From: Nitrospirota bacterium
GTDB lineage: Bacteria > JACPQY01
NCBI GenBank assembly: GCA_016180645.1
Contig: JACPAV010000034.1
Coordinates: 1 to 57,061 of the forward strand
Length of the DNA stretch: 57,061 bases
Direction of reading: 5' to 3'
Shown here: in pieces, positions 9,111-17,021 of the stretch
Numbering within the stretch: position 1 is the stretch's first letter
How the letters are laid out: every line of letters begins with the position of its first letter
Notes under the pieces: generated by a model
The model's database searches: none
What the model saw: the letters and a program-made list of their open reading frames with translations, nothing else
Told to the model about the DNA's origin: nothing
Program-made: the position numbers and the translations under genes

Positions 9111-9204
9111 CCCGCTAGAGGCCCAGCGGCCTGCCGCGGGGAGGGACTCGGATCCGCCTTCTCGTAGGCGGGGGTCTGAATGCCCGTGCGAGCCTCTAAC
9201 GGGG
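9110..9204. mobile_element. 95-bp MITE-like element with CCCCG(T/C)TAGA inverted ends, flanked by TTCA direct repeats
   Basis: The ends are CCCCGCTAGA (left) and TCTAACGGGG (right), inverted with one mismatch. TTCA is directly repeated outside both ends (9106-9109 and 9205-9208). Two internal hairpins are visible (CAGCGGCCTGCCGCGG and a stem of GATCCGCC with GGCGGGGGTC). A homologous 89-bp copy with the same TTCA flanks is at 54923-55011. The element fills the gap between a methyltransferase stop codon and a glycosyltransferase start. It has no coding capacity, so any movement would depend on an enzyme in trans. Confidence 0.75.
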
Positions 9205-9205
9205 T

Positions 9206-9919
9206 TCAAGTTTGGGCGCAAATCAGGATATTCGCGCCTCCGGGGAGCCTTTCATCGAGATCGATGAGGGCCTCCCAGAAGCCAGCCCGGCTCATCGGCA
9301 ATTGGATCCCGCTGCCATACCCGGACAGGAGGTAGAAGAGGGATCCCCACCGGCGATGGGTAACGACGCGAAATCCCGCATCGGAAAGCCAACCCAGAAC
9401 GCCCTCCGCCCGCGCTTCCAATCCCCGAATGTCCTCGGGTTTGGAAAGAAATGCCGCGGCGGCCTTCCTGGGCACGGCCCCCAGCCACGAGAAAACGGGC
9501 ATGAAGAGAACCAAGCGTCCACCGGGTTTGAGAATCCGTCGAATTTCTCCAATGGCCGACTGCGGCTGATCGAGATGCTGCAAGACGGCCCGGCACACGG
9601 CCGCGTCGAACTCCCCGGTTTTGAAGGGCAGTCGCTTGATGTCCGTGCGGACAAGATTCAGAAGGGGCGTGCGCTTGGCGGCATCGCCCAGCATCGCGGC
9701 GGAAACGTCCACGCCGACCCTTTGGACACCCTCCGGGAGGTGGGAGAGAAGAATCCCCGTTCCGCAGCCGACGTCCAATACGCGGGCACCGGGGGTGGGA
9801 CTCAGCCATTCGACGCACCGTCGGATGGAGCGCAAATAGACGCGCTGCGCGGAAACAGATCGGACGTAGTAGTTGCGCACGAAATCGTCGCCCAGCTTCA
9901 GGAAAGTATCTTCGGCCAT
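9206..9919 (-). CDS. Class I SAM-dependent methyltransferase
   Basis: A 237-residue Methyltransf_11/25-type protein. It has the SAM motif VLDVGCGTGILL near residue 44, an acidic end of strand 2 (VGVDVS), RTDIKRLPFKTGEFDAAVCR (motif II region) and a C-terminal cap. I chose the ATG at 9919. A longer frame to 10036 adds 39 proline- and glycine-rich residues lying across the end of the upstream gene. The stop codon TGA (9208-9206) lies in the TTGAA sequence at the edge of the 95-bp repeat element. It is probably a glycan or sugar methyltransferase because of its neighbours, with substrate unknown. Confidence 0.82.
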   Translation of the reverse strand: MAEDTFLKLGDDFVRNYYVRSVSAQRVYLRSIRRCVEWLSPTPGARVLDVGCGTGILLSHLPEGVQRVGVDVSAAMLGDAAKRTPLLNLVRTDIKRLPFKTGEFDAAVCRAVLQHLDQPQSAIGEIRRILKPGGRLVLFMPVFSWLGAVPRKAAAAFLSKPEDIRGLEARAEGVLGWLSDAGFRVVTHRRWGSLFYLLSGYGSGIQLPMSRAGFWEALIDLDERLPGGANILICAQT

Positions 9920-9945
9920 GAAAGGGGGGGGGCCTCGACTCCGGC

Positions 9946-11832
9946 CTAGGCGGCCTTCAACGCCATGGCAACCCGGTCCACCTGTGTCTCGGAAAGCGAG
10001 AGGGCGGAGGGCAGGCTGATCAGGTGCCGTGACCAATAGTAAGCGTTCGGGAATCGCTCGGCCAGTTCGGCCTCCCGCATGGCGCCGTAGGGCTTCAGGG
10101 CGGGAATGGGCACGAACGCCGACCGAAATTCAATTCGCGCCTGGGTGAGACTCTTCCTGATCCGATCGGCCGAATTTTCGTCCGCCGCCAGCAGACTGCA
10201 CAGCCAGGGCACCTCGTTTTGATCCATCTTCAGCATCCCGCCCAGCGGGGATCCCTTGAGGCGCTCTTCGTACCATCGTTGGATTTCCCTTTTTCGAGCG
10301 ACGATCTCCTCCAGGCGCCGGAACTGACCCACCAGCAGCGCGGCCTGGAGATTGGTCAATCTGTAGTTGTAACCGGTTTCGAGATGGTCGTAGGAGCCGG
10401 CGGTCAACACGCCCTGATTGGACAGCAGGTAAACCCGGTCGTGAACCTCGCGGTTGCGCGAGGCGACGGCGCCACCCTCGCCCGAGGTCACGTTCTTGTT
10501 GGCGAAGAAACTGAAGGCCGAAACAATCCCGGAGGCGCCGACCGGCCGCCCGTTGACGCGGCATCCCAGGGCTTGGGCGGCGTCTTCAGCCACCCAAAGG
10601 CCTCGCCGCGAAGTCTCTTCAACCAGCTCAGAGAGGTCGGCAACCACTTTGCCGTAGAGATGAACGGCCCAGAGTCCGACCGCACCCTGCCGGGCGAGTT
10701 CCGGGAGGCATGAGCCATCGAGAACGGGCCGGTCTCTGCGAACATCCACAAAAACCGGTTGGGCCTGTTGGTATCGGACGGCGTTGGCGGTGGCGACGTA
10801 GGTAAACGCGGGAACGCCCACCTTATCGCCCGGACGGACGTTCACGGCGAGCATGCAGAGATGACAGGCCGCCGTCCCGTTCGACACGAGACGGATGTGC
10901 GGCATTCCCGTAGCCAGGGCCAAGGCTGCTTCCGCTTCGGCGCTGAACGACCCCTTGGCAATCTCATTCCGTCGGACCGCCTCCGCGAGGCGGTCTGTAT
11001 CCTCCTGAGCGAAGGCCGGCCCGCTCACGCGGATGAACTCGGGCGCGTTGGCTGAGGAAGAGCTTCCGGCGGGCTCAAGGCCGGCGGTCGATGGGATTCG
11101 CCCTTGGACGGTGGGAAGCGTTCGATGGAGACCGATTCGGACGAGGTACTTGAACAGGGCGGCGGTATATCCCGAGAAAATACTGAGAAACTTCGTCTTG
11201 CTTTGGCCGGCGGGCCGCAGCTTGTAGAAGACCGGAATTTCGATCATGGAAAGGCCGAGCCCAACCGCCTGATGGAGCAGGCGAAAGAAGTAGTCCCCGT
11301 ATCCGAAAAAAATGGCATCGAGAGGGAGACGATCCATCCATGCGCGCCGCATCGCAAAGAACCCGCAGAGATTGTCCTGGATGCGGGTGCCCAGGACGAT
11401 CCGAATCGCCAGGTTGTAGAGGGAGCTGCAGTAGTAACGGAACCCGTCCTGCATCCCCCCCCCGAACACGAAACGGGAGCCGACCACAAGATCGTAGTAG
11501 CCCAGGAGGTCTCTCATGACCGGGATGACGCGCGGATCGTGGTTGAAATCGGTGTCCATGACCAGCAGATGGTGCCCCCGGGCCTCTTCGAGTCCCCTCC
11601 GAATGGATTTCGCCAGGCCCCGATCCGTTTCGCGGATGATCAGACGCACACGGCCGTCCGCGCCGAATTCCCGGCGCACGACGTCCGCCGTTCCGTCCGG
11701 ACTCGAATCGTCCACCACGATGACTTCAACCCCCGCTCCAGAGGCATCCAGGATGGCACGAATCAGTGGGGCGATGTTTTCTGCCTCGTTGAAGGTGGGA
11801 AGGATGACGGAGAGCAGCGTTGATGGACCCAT
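9946..11832 (-). CDS. Fusion: GT2 (DPM1-like) glycosyltransferase + DegT/DnrJ/EryC1/StrS PLP aminotransferase
   Basis: A single 628-codon frame encodes two full enzymes. Residues 1-240 are a GT-A domain (LSVILPTFNEAENI; metal motif MDTDFNHDP with D93/D95). A linker rich in Ser/Ala at about 241-265 follows. Residues about 268-628 are a sugar aminotransferase of the DegT family with the PLP-binding lysine in FFANKNVTSGEGG (K446), the cofactor-contacting Asp in EDAAQ (D417) and SNGT near 317. DegT enzymes transaminate nucleotide-bound keto sugars. Fusion to a glycosyltransferase suggests that the amino sugar is made and transferred by one polypeptide, or that two enzymes are co-localised. The frame is open throughout, so this is not an obvious sequencing join. 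It heads the leftward operon 7187-11832. Confidence 0.88.
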   Translation of the reverse strand: MGPSTLLSVILPTFNEAENIAPLIRAILDASGAGVEVIVVDDSSPDGTADVVRREFGADGRVRLIIRETDRGLAKSIRRGLEEARGHHLLVMDTDFNHDPRVIPVMRDLLGYYDLVVGSRFVFGGGMQDGFRYYCSSLYNLAIRIVLGTRIQDNLCGFFAMRRAWMDRLPLDAIFFGYGDYFFRLLHQAVGLGLSMIEIPVFYKLRPAGQSKTKFLSIFSGYTAALFKYLVRIGLHRTLPTVQGRIPSTAGLEPAGSSSSANAPEFIRVSGPAFAQEDTDRLAEAVRRNEIAKGSFSAEAEAALALATGMPHIRLVSNGTAACHLCMLAVNVRPGDKVGVPAFTYVATANAVRYQQAQPVFVDVRRDRPVLDGSCLPELARQGAVGLWAVHLYGKVVADLSELVEETSRRGLWVAEDAAQALGCRVNGRPVGASGIVSAFSFFANKNVTSGEGGAVASRNREVHDRVYLLSNQGVLTAGSYDHLETGYNYRLTNLQAALLVGQFRRLEEIVARKREIQRWYEERLKGSPLGGMLKMDQNEVPWLCSLLAADENSADRIRKSLTQARIEFRSAFVPIPALKPYGAMREAELAERFPNAYYWSRHLISLPSALSLSETQVDRVAMALKAA

Positions 11833-11964
11833 TCAGGAAAGCCTTGCCGCCCTATATAACAAAGCACAGTCGCGCGGGCAAACCCGTCCCAGCCGGCTCG
11901 ATTCAGGTGAAGTCCCACGTTCGGACTTGTGCAAACGGGACGGAAAACGTATGGTTCGCGGCGA

Positions 11965-13767
11965 ATGGGCCACCCCCGGCCGAGCCGCTTTCAGCGGGCC
12001 CCCTTGCGGGGACTCAGCGTCGTGCTTCTCTCGGCACGGCGGCTGTCCTGCCGCCGGACACGCCGCCTAGCCCACCTCGCCGCATTGGCCGTCTTGGTCA
12101 CAATCCTTTCAGCTCTGAAACCCATCACCCTCGACGAAACGGCCTACCACGCGGCCGCCGCGCAGATCGCCCGCGCCCCCTTGGACCCCTATGGATTCGT
12201 TCTGTTCTGGCTCCAGTCTCCCCTGCCCGCCAACCATTCGATCCTCCCGCCGGTGAGCAACGCGTGGTGGGCTCTCGGGCTCCGGATTCTCGGTGACCAT
12301 GTACCCGCGTGGAAGCTGTGGATGTTCCCATTCAACTTTCTTTTCGTCCTTGGACTTCACGGCCTGCTTCGCCGAACGTGCCGGGGCCTTGAAACGACGC
12401 TGTTGTGGATGACTTCTCTCTCCCCGGTCTTTCTCCCGGCTTTCGGCCTCATGTTGGATGTCCCGTCCATGGCTCTTGCGCTGACCGGGCTGAACCTTCT
12501 CATGACGCCGGGGCAGAGGGGGAGTGTCCGCCGCGCGTCCCTTGCAGGCTTGTTCTTCGGCCTTGCCGTCCAGACGAAGTACTCGGCGTTTGTCCTCCTT
12601 GGAGCTGGATGCCTGCACACGGTCCTGTTTGGAAGAATCCGGCGGGGAGTTGCGGCCGCGGTCATCGCTTCAACCCTGTTCCTGTCGTGGGAGGTGTTCA
12701 CGTACGTGAAGTACGGGGAATCTCATTTCCTGCATCCGATCCTCCACGGATACCCCATTCACGTTGAGCCATGGCCCCATTTCATCCGGCCGCTATTTGT
12801 TTTTACGGGAGGGCTGCTGGCCCTGCTCGCCCCGCTCGGATTTCTGGGTCTCGGTCTTCCCGGCTGGGTGTCCGTGGCCCTCATGGCGTCAACGGCGCTG
12901 GTCTATGCGGTTGTGGGCGTGTTCCCGGAGGCCGCGATGCCGTGGGCGACGCGGTTTCATATTGCCGAAACGCACTTCTCGCTGATTCGAAGGCTGTTTG
13001 CGGGGCTGGGCATGGTTCTGTGGGGAACGATTCTGGCCGGCGCCGTTCGCGGCATGGCATGGGATGCGGCGCATCGAGGGTGGAGGGCCTTTCGGCGGGC
13101 TTCGCGGAGATCCGAGATCTTTTTGTTCGCCTGGCTCGCGGCTGAAATCGTGGGGTACTTCGCCCTCTCGCCCTTCCCGGCGGCACGGCGGTTCATGGGA
13201 ATGGCGGTCGTGGTCACGATGATTCTGGGCAGGCTGGCGTGTGTCCGGCGGGGGCGAGGCGCAAGCGCCTTCCTCCTCCCTTGCGCCGCCGTTCTCCAGA
13301 TACTTCTGGGTCTCGCCTATGCCGGGGTCGATGAAATGGAAGCCCGGTCACACCAGCGGGGCGTGGCCTTGGCCAAGGATTGGATCGAGCAGCGCGACCC
13401 CGCGCCCTCGGTCTGGTACACGGGCCACTGGGGATTCCAGTTCTATGCGGAGCGCGCCGGGATGCAGCCGATCGTCCCGGAGCACTCGATGGAAAAATCC
13501 TATCTCGACCTTCCGCCGGCCTCCTTCATCCGGGCTGGGGACTGGTTGGTCATCCCGGATGGAAGCGTGTCCAAACAGCAGGTCAAGCTGGATGGAGAGT
13601 CAGGACCGCTGAGCCGGAGGACCACCCTTCGGATCGCGGATCGCAATCACTATCGCACGCTCTGGTGCTATCACGGCGGGTATGCGCCGCTGTGCCGCCT
13701 CGGAGGTCCGAGGCTGGAGGTGGACGTCTACCGGGTGGATCGGGACTTCACGGCCGGCCCGCCGTAG
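11965..13767 (+). CDS. GT39/ArnT-like polytopic membrane glycosyltransferase
   Basis: About 600 residues, with the first helix at LAHLAALAVLVTILSAL and an acidic first loop (PITLDETAYHAAA) in the position of the catalytic Asp/Glu of GT-C enzymes such as ArnT and PMT. Roughly ten to eleven further hydrophobic segments and a C-terminal soluble domain of about 130 residues follow. The start is uncertain: ATG 11965 is used, GTG 11929 and GTG 12019 are also in frame, and none has a convincing Shine-Dalgarno sequence. The gene is divergent from the fusion gene ending region 4 and is followed 11 bases later by another membrane protein gene. Confidence 0.7.
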   Translation: MGHPRPSRFQRAPLRGLSVVLLSARRLSCRRTRRLAHLAALAVLVTILSALKPITLDETAYHAAAAQIARAPLDPYGFVLFWLQSPLPANHSILPPVSNAWWALGLRILGDHVPAWKLWMFPFNFLFVLGLHGLLRRTCRGLETTLLWMTSLSPVFLPAFGLMLDVPSMALALTGLNLLMTPGQRGSVRRASLAGLFFGLAVQTKYSAFVLLGAGCLHTVLFGRIRRGVAAAVIASTLFLSWEVFTYVKYGESHFLHPILHGYPIHVEPWPHFIRPLFVFTGGLLALLAPLGFLGLGLPGWVSVALMASTALVYAVVGVFPEAAMPWATRFHIAETHFSLIRRLFAGLGMVLWGTILAGAVRGMAWDAAHRGWRAFRRASRRSEIFLFAWLAAEIVGYFALSPFPAARRFMGMAVVVTMILGRLACVRRGRGASAFLLPCAAVLQILLGLAYAGVDEMEARSHQRGVALAKDWIEQRDPAPSVWYTGHWGFQFYAERAGMQPIVPEHSMEKSYLDLPPASFIRAGDWLVIPDGSVSKQQVKLDGESGPLSRRTTLRIADRNHYRTLWCYHGGYAPLCRLGGPRLEVDVYRVDRDFTAGPP

Positions 13768-13778
13768 GATTGTTTTTC

Positions 13779-15545
13779 ATGACACCAATGCGCCGCCAAA
13801 TCTGTCTTGCTCTTTTCTGGAGCGGGCTGTTCGGCTTCTTCGTCGGCGCGTTCGGGCACGCCACATGGCAGATCGCCGTGGAAGATGCGCAGGTGCTCGC
13901 CGGGGTTGTCCAATATCCCTTCAAATCTCCCGAGTACCAGGCGCGTACGGCTCTCTGGGCCTTTGCAAATCAGATCAGCGCCGTCTTGCTCTGGCTGGGG
14001 ATCTCCGAGAGGGTCCTCTCGATTGCCTGGAGCGGATTTCTGAGCTGCCTCTCTTTTCAGGCGCTTTCGTTGCTGACCCTGGTCATCAGTCGGAACGTGC
14101 TGCCGGCCATCGCATGTCCATTCCTGGTCCACTACTCGCGCCTGCTGGAATCCGTGGGCGATGTGGTCTACCCCGTCTACCTGTCCGGCCTGCATACCCA
14201 CGGGATTCTGGGGCTGTCGTACATGGTCCTTACCGTGGGAATCCTCTCGTCGGGGCGCCGCCGCCTCGGGGCGTTCTTGCTCGGATTCGCCCCGGCCGTA
14301 CATGCGAGTTGGGCCGTTTGGACCTGGGGACTCGTGGGCATTGTTTGGCTGATTTCCGAACACCACAAAAAGTTTGCCATGCGAAAAAACGCCGGAGCAT
14401 TCCTGTTCGGGGTTCTGATCGCCGGGATAAGCTACTCGGTTCAGCGCTTCGGCTTCCGAGATGTTCCCGCGGTGCCGGGCGAGACGGCCGCGGCCTACTG
14501 GGATGCCTTCACGCGGCTCTGGGACTATCACCGAAGGCCGCTTTCATGGGCCGAGATCTCGTCGAGTCGCACGTTCTTTCTTTCGGTGATCGGTCTGGGC
14601 ATCGGAGGGTGGGGCCTGCTGAGGATGAGGCACTCGATCCCGGCCGGCGGCGTTGTGCTTCTGAGGATTTTTTTCCTGGCGACGGGCCTGGGCATCTTCG
14701 CGCTGCTCCTGCACGCGGTCCCGTTGGGCAAGTTGCCCTCCGCCGTCGCCCTCCTGATGCCCGGACGGTGGATCAACCTCGCGTCGTTCATGACGCTCCC
14801 GATCTTCCTGGGCTTGCTGGGAAGTCGAAGGGAGAATGGCGCCACGCAGGCGGTCTTGGCCGGATTCCTATTGGTGGTGGCGATCCAAGCGCCCTTCTGG
14901 GTGCTCAAGGGCCTGGCGTTGTTTCTCGTCCTGTTCGTTGCCTCGGAATTCTTCAGCGGTGTCTTGCGCACATCGAGCCGGGCGGGCAGGAGGGTTGCCG
15001 CCGCCGGGCGGGCGGCACAGGCGATCGTTCTGCCGGCGATGGCCTTGTCGGTCTTGATCCACTCATGGAAGGCCTGGCCCGACTCCTGGAGGCAAATGCG
15101 AGACCGGGAAAATGACCCGTTTTTCTCCTCGATGGCCGGCGGCCAAGGAATGGTGATCGCCTCGCCCGCCGCGAACATGCTGCAACTCCGGACGCGACGG
15201 CCGATGCTTTTTTCCGAATCCAAATTGGATCTTGTCTCGTACGTGCCGTCGATCGGTCCCGACCTCAACCGGCTTCTCAACGTTATTTCGAACCTGGATT
15301 TTCTCTCCCCGCCGATGCGTCCGGACGCGCACATCGACGGTTTGAGGTCGATGAACTTCGGTTGGCTGGGCGGTCGAGTGAAGCAGACGTGGGAGTCGCG
15401 CGACGCGGCGGGTTGGCAGGCGATTCGCAGGGAATTCGGCGCGACCGAGGTGGTGACGTTGGCCGACTGGCGACTCCAACTTCCGGAAGCCGCGCGCAAC
15501 GAAGAGTTCGCGCTCTACCGCATCCCGGCCGGCATGGAGGAATGA
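13779..15545 (+). CDS. Polytopic membrane protein of unknown function
   Basis: A 588-residue protein starting at the ATG at 13779. In-frame starts further upstream lie in the preceding gene. It has about eleven hydrophobic segments (first: ICLALFWSGLFGFFVGAF) up to about residue 430. A C-terminal region of about 150 residues, predicted extracytoplasmic, includes ASPAANMLQLRTRRPMLF, and the protein ends YRIPAGMEE. The overall plan of many helices plus a soluble tail matches GT-C glycosyltransferases and the DUF-type proteins often found in polysaccharide loci, but I do not recognise a specific family. Its gene is co-transcribed with the ArnT-like gene 11 bases upstream and converges with the epimerase gene at 15650. 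Confidence 0.65.
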   Translation: MTPMRRQICLALFWSGLFGFFVGAFGHATWQIAVEDAQVLAGVVQYPFKSPEYQARTALWAFANQISAVLLWLGISERVLSIAWSGFLSCLSFQALSLLTLVISRNVLPAIACPFLVHYSRLLESVGDVVYPVYLSGLHTHGILGLSYMVLTVGILSSGRRRLGAFLLGFAPAVHASWAVWTWGLVGIVWLISEHHKKFAMRKNAGAFLFGVLIAGISYSVQRFGFRDVPAVPGETAAAYWDAFTRLWDYHRRPLSWAEISSSRTFFLSVIGLGIGGWGLLRMRHSIPAGGVVLLRIFFLATGLGIFALLLHAVPLGKLPSAVALLMPGRWINLASFMTLPIFLGLLGSRRENGATQAVLAGFLLVVAIQAPFWVLKGLALFLVLFVASEFFSGVLRTSSRAGRRVAAAGRAAQAIVLPAMALSVLIHSWKAWPDSWRQMRDRENDPFFSSMAGGQGMVIASPAANMLQLRTRRPMLFSESKLDLVSYVPSIGPDLNRLLNVISNLDFLSPPMRPDAHIDGLRSMNFGWLGGRVKQTWESRDAAGWQAIRREFGATEVVTLADWRLQLPEAARNEEFALYRIPAGMEE

Positions 15546-15649
15546 CGGCGGCGAGTCGGACGGAAGAGACCCGGGTCACAGGCCGGCCGTGATGGCCGAT
15601 CACGAAAGGACAGGATCACGACTGCGCCCCCGCGGCCGAGCACCGCGGG

Positions 15650-16708
15650 CTATCGTTCCGTAAGCCTGACACGGAGGGCTTCCTCGACATCCTTGCCGGT
15701 CTTGGCGGCGAAGTACCAGTCCATGGTTTGCTTGAGCCCTTGATGGAAGGCGACTCTCGGTTTCCATCCCAGGAGCTTCTCGGCCAGTGAGTTGTCGGCC
15801 ACTCGATTGACGGGCCCCGTAGGCATCTCCGGCTTGGTCACGATTCGGGGCCGGAAGGAATCCCCGCGAAGTTCCGCCGCGTATTGGATGACGGAGTTCA
15901 CCGCATCCAAGACCCGGATTCGCTCCATCGTCCCGAGATTCACCGCCGTTCCGTCACTTATTTTCTCCGCGGCCAGGAGGGTCCCTTCCACGATGTCGTC
16001 CACGTACGTCCAGTTTCGGATCTGTTCGCCGGTTCCCCACACTTCGAAGGGATCCTGCTTGACAAAGGCGCGAGCGATCATCGCCATGACGGCATGGTTC
16101 TCCACGCCCCTCGGGCCGTATACGGTGAAGAACCTGCAACTGGCGCAGCCGACTCCGAACTGCTTGTGAAGCGCCACCAGGGTCATTTCCGCCATGAGTT
16201 TCGCCCAGCCGTACATATTGTCCGCGTCATAAGGCGGGCCGACGTCCGTTTCTCGGAGGTAACGCTTGGTCTGGGGATCCCGTTGCAGATGGTTTGGGTA
16301 GACGCATCCTGACGATGCAAAGACGATCTTCTTCACGCCCGCCGCGACGGCGGCGCGAAAGACCAGCCCGTCCAGAACCAGGTTTGATGCGCATTCGGCC
16401 TGATGGAGGTCCACGTACCCTCGTCCGCCATGGTCGGCGGCGAGGTGGAAGACCACCTCCACGCCCTCGGCGGCGCTCTTGGCCGCCCCCTGCTCGTTCA
16501 GATCCGCGCGCGTGAATTGAACTCCTCCACGGGAGATCAGCGGTTCCAGGTTTTCCAGCTTTCCGCTGCTCAGGTCATCCACGACGCTCACCTTCGCGCC
16601 GCGCCTCGCGAGTTCGCGGACAAGATTGGAGCCGATGAAAGATGTACCCCCCGTCACCAAGACAGGCTTGTCTTTCCACTCGTATTCGGAAACAACCCGT
16701 TGATTCAT
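15650..16708 (-). CDS. NAD-dependent nucleotide-sugar epimerase/dehydratase (extended SDR)
   Basis: 352 residues. It has a Rossmann motif GGTSFIG at 20-26, a catalytic serine region SSGCVYP at 132-138 and an active-site YGWAK with Y166 and K170. The FTVYGPRG and RNWTYVDDIV segments are typical of UDP-glucose 4-epimerase/GDP-mannose epimerase-like SDRs. The glycine motif has Ser in place of the usual Ala/Gly (GGTSFIG), which is tolerated in the family. It is the most downstream gene of the long leftward run, but is separated from it by a 309-base gap carrying REP sequences and so may have its own promoter. Exact sugar specificity is not deducible. Confidence 0.85.
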   Translation of the reverse strand: MNQRVVSEYEWKDKPVLVTGGTSFIGSNLVRELARRGAKVSVVDDLSSGKLENLEPLISRGGVQFTRADLNEQGAAKSAAEGVEVVFHLAADHGGRGYVDLHQAECASNLVLDGLVFRAAVAAGVKKIVFASSGCVYPNHLQRDPQTKRYLRETDVGPPYDADNMYGWAKLMAEMTLVALHKQFGVGCASCRFFTVYGPRGVENHAVMAMIARAFVKQDPFEVWGTGEQIRNWTYVDDIVEGTLLAAEKISDGTAVNLGTMERIRVLDAVNSVIQYAAELRGDSFRPRIVTKPEMPTGPVNRVADNSLAEKLLGWKPRVAFHQGLKQTMDWYFAAKTGKDVEEALRVRLTER

Positions 16709-17017
16709 TTCACGCCTTTCAAATCACTTTCCTGATTCCATCTCGACCCGCGGTCTTGCCCGCCTACCGGGGCCCGACGACAGCCACTGCGGGGCAGGAG
16801 TTAGGCCGCCGGAGCACTTCCGCGTCTCAGCCTTGCCCCGGAACCACTCGTGGATGATACTCCGAAATGTCGGCATTCGACTCTGGAAGGAAGAGGAAGG
16901 GGTCAAGTCTTGAATTGGCACAGGTGGGCAGGGATGGTGGTTCACAGATGTATCAATTCAAGACTTGACCCCAGGTCTGCCAAGACTTGACCCCAGGTCT
17001 GCTAATAAAGTATACTG
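16709..17017. other. Intergenic gap containing REP sequences, no gene
   Basis: A 309-base stretch between two leftward genes. I see no supportable coding frame. Its right half holds a REPIN (16899-16972), a duplicated REP end and a GTATACTGTCAC-type half-site. The left half (16709-16898) would be the promoter region of the epimerase gene starting at 16708. I could not pick out convincing -35/-10 boxes. Confidence 0.6.
16899..17002. repeat. REPIN: two inverted GGGGTCAAGTCTTGA REPs, with a 22-bp tandem duplication of one end
   Basis: GGGGTCAAGTCTTGAATTGG starts at 16899 and its reverse complement ends at 16972, giving a 74-base unit of two inverted REPs. The 22 bases 16959-16980 are then repeated exactly at 16981-17002. 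The REP sequence is the same as the terminal repeats of the RAYT transposase element at 52170-53176 and close to those of 53578-54622. This is therefore a non-autonomous copy that those Y1 transposases could have mobilised. Confidence 0.88.
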
Positions 17018-17021
17018 TCAC
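17009..17021. repeat. Single arm of the GTGACAGTATACT repeat family
   Basis: AGTATACTGTCAC here is identical to one arm of the inverted repeat at 7130-7172, and a similar CTATTATTC sequence follows in both places. Read on the minus strand, the embedded TGA (GGTGACAG) is the stop codon of the membrane protein gene 17018-18721, so the repeat defines that protein's C-terminus. Confidence 0.65.
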
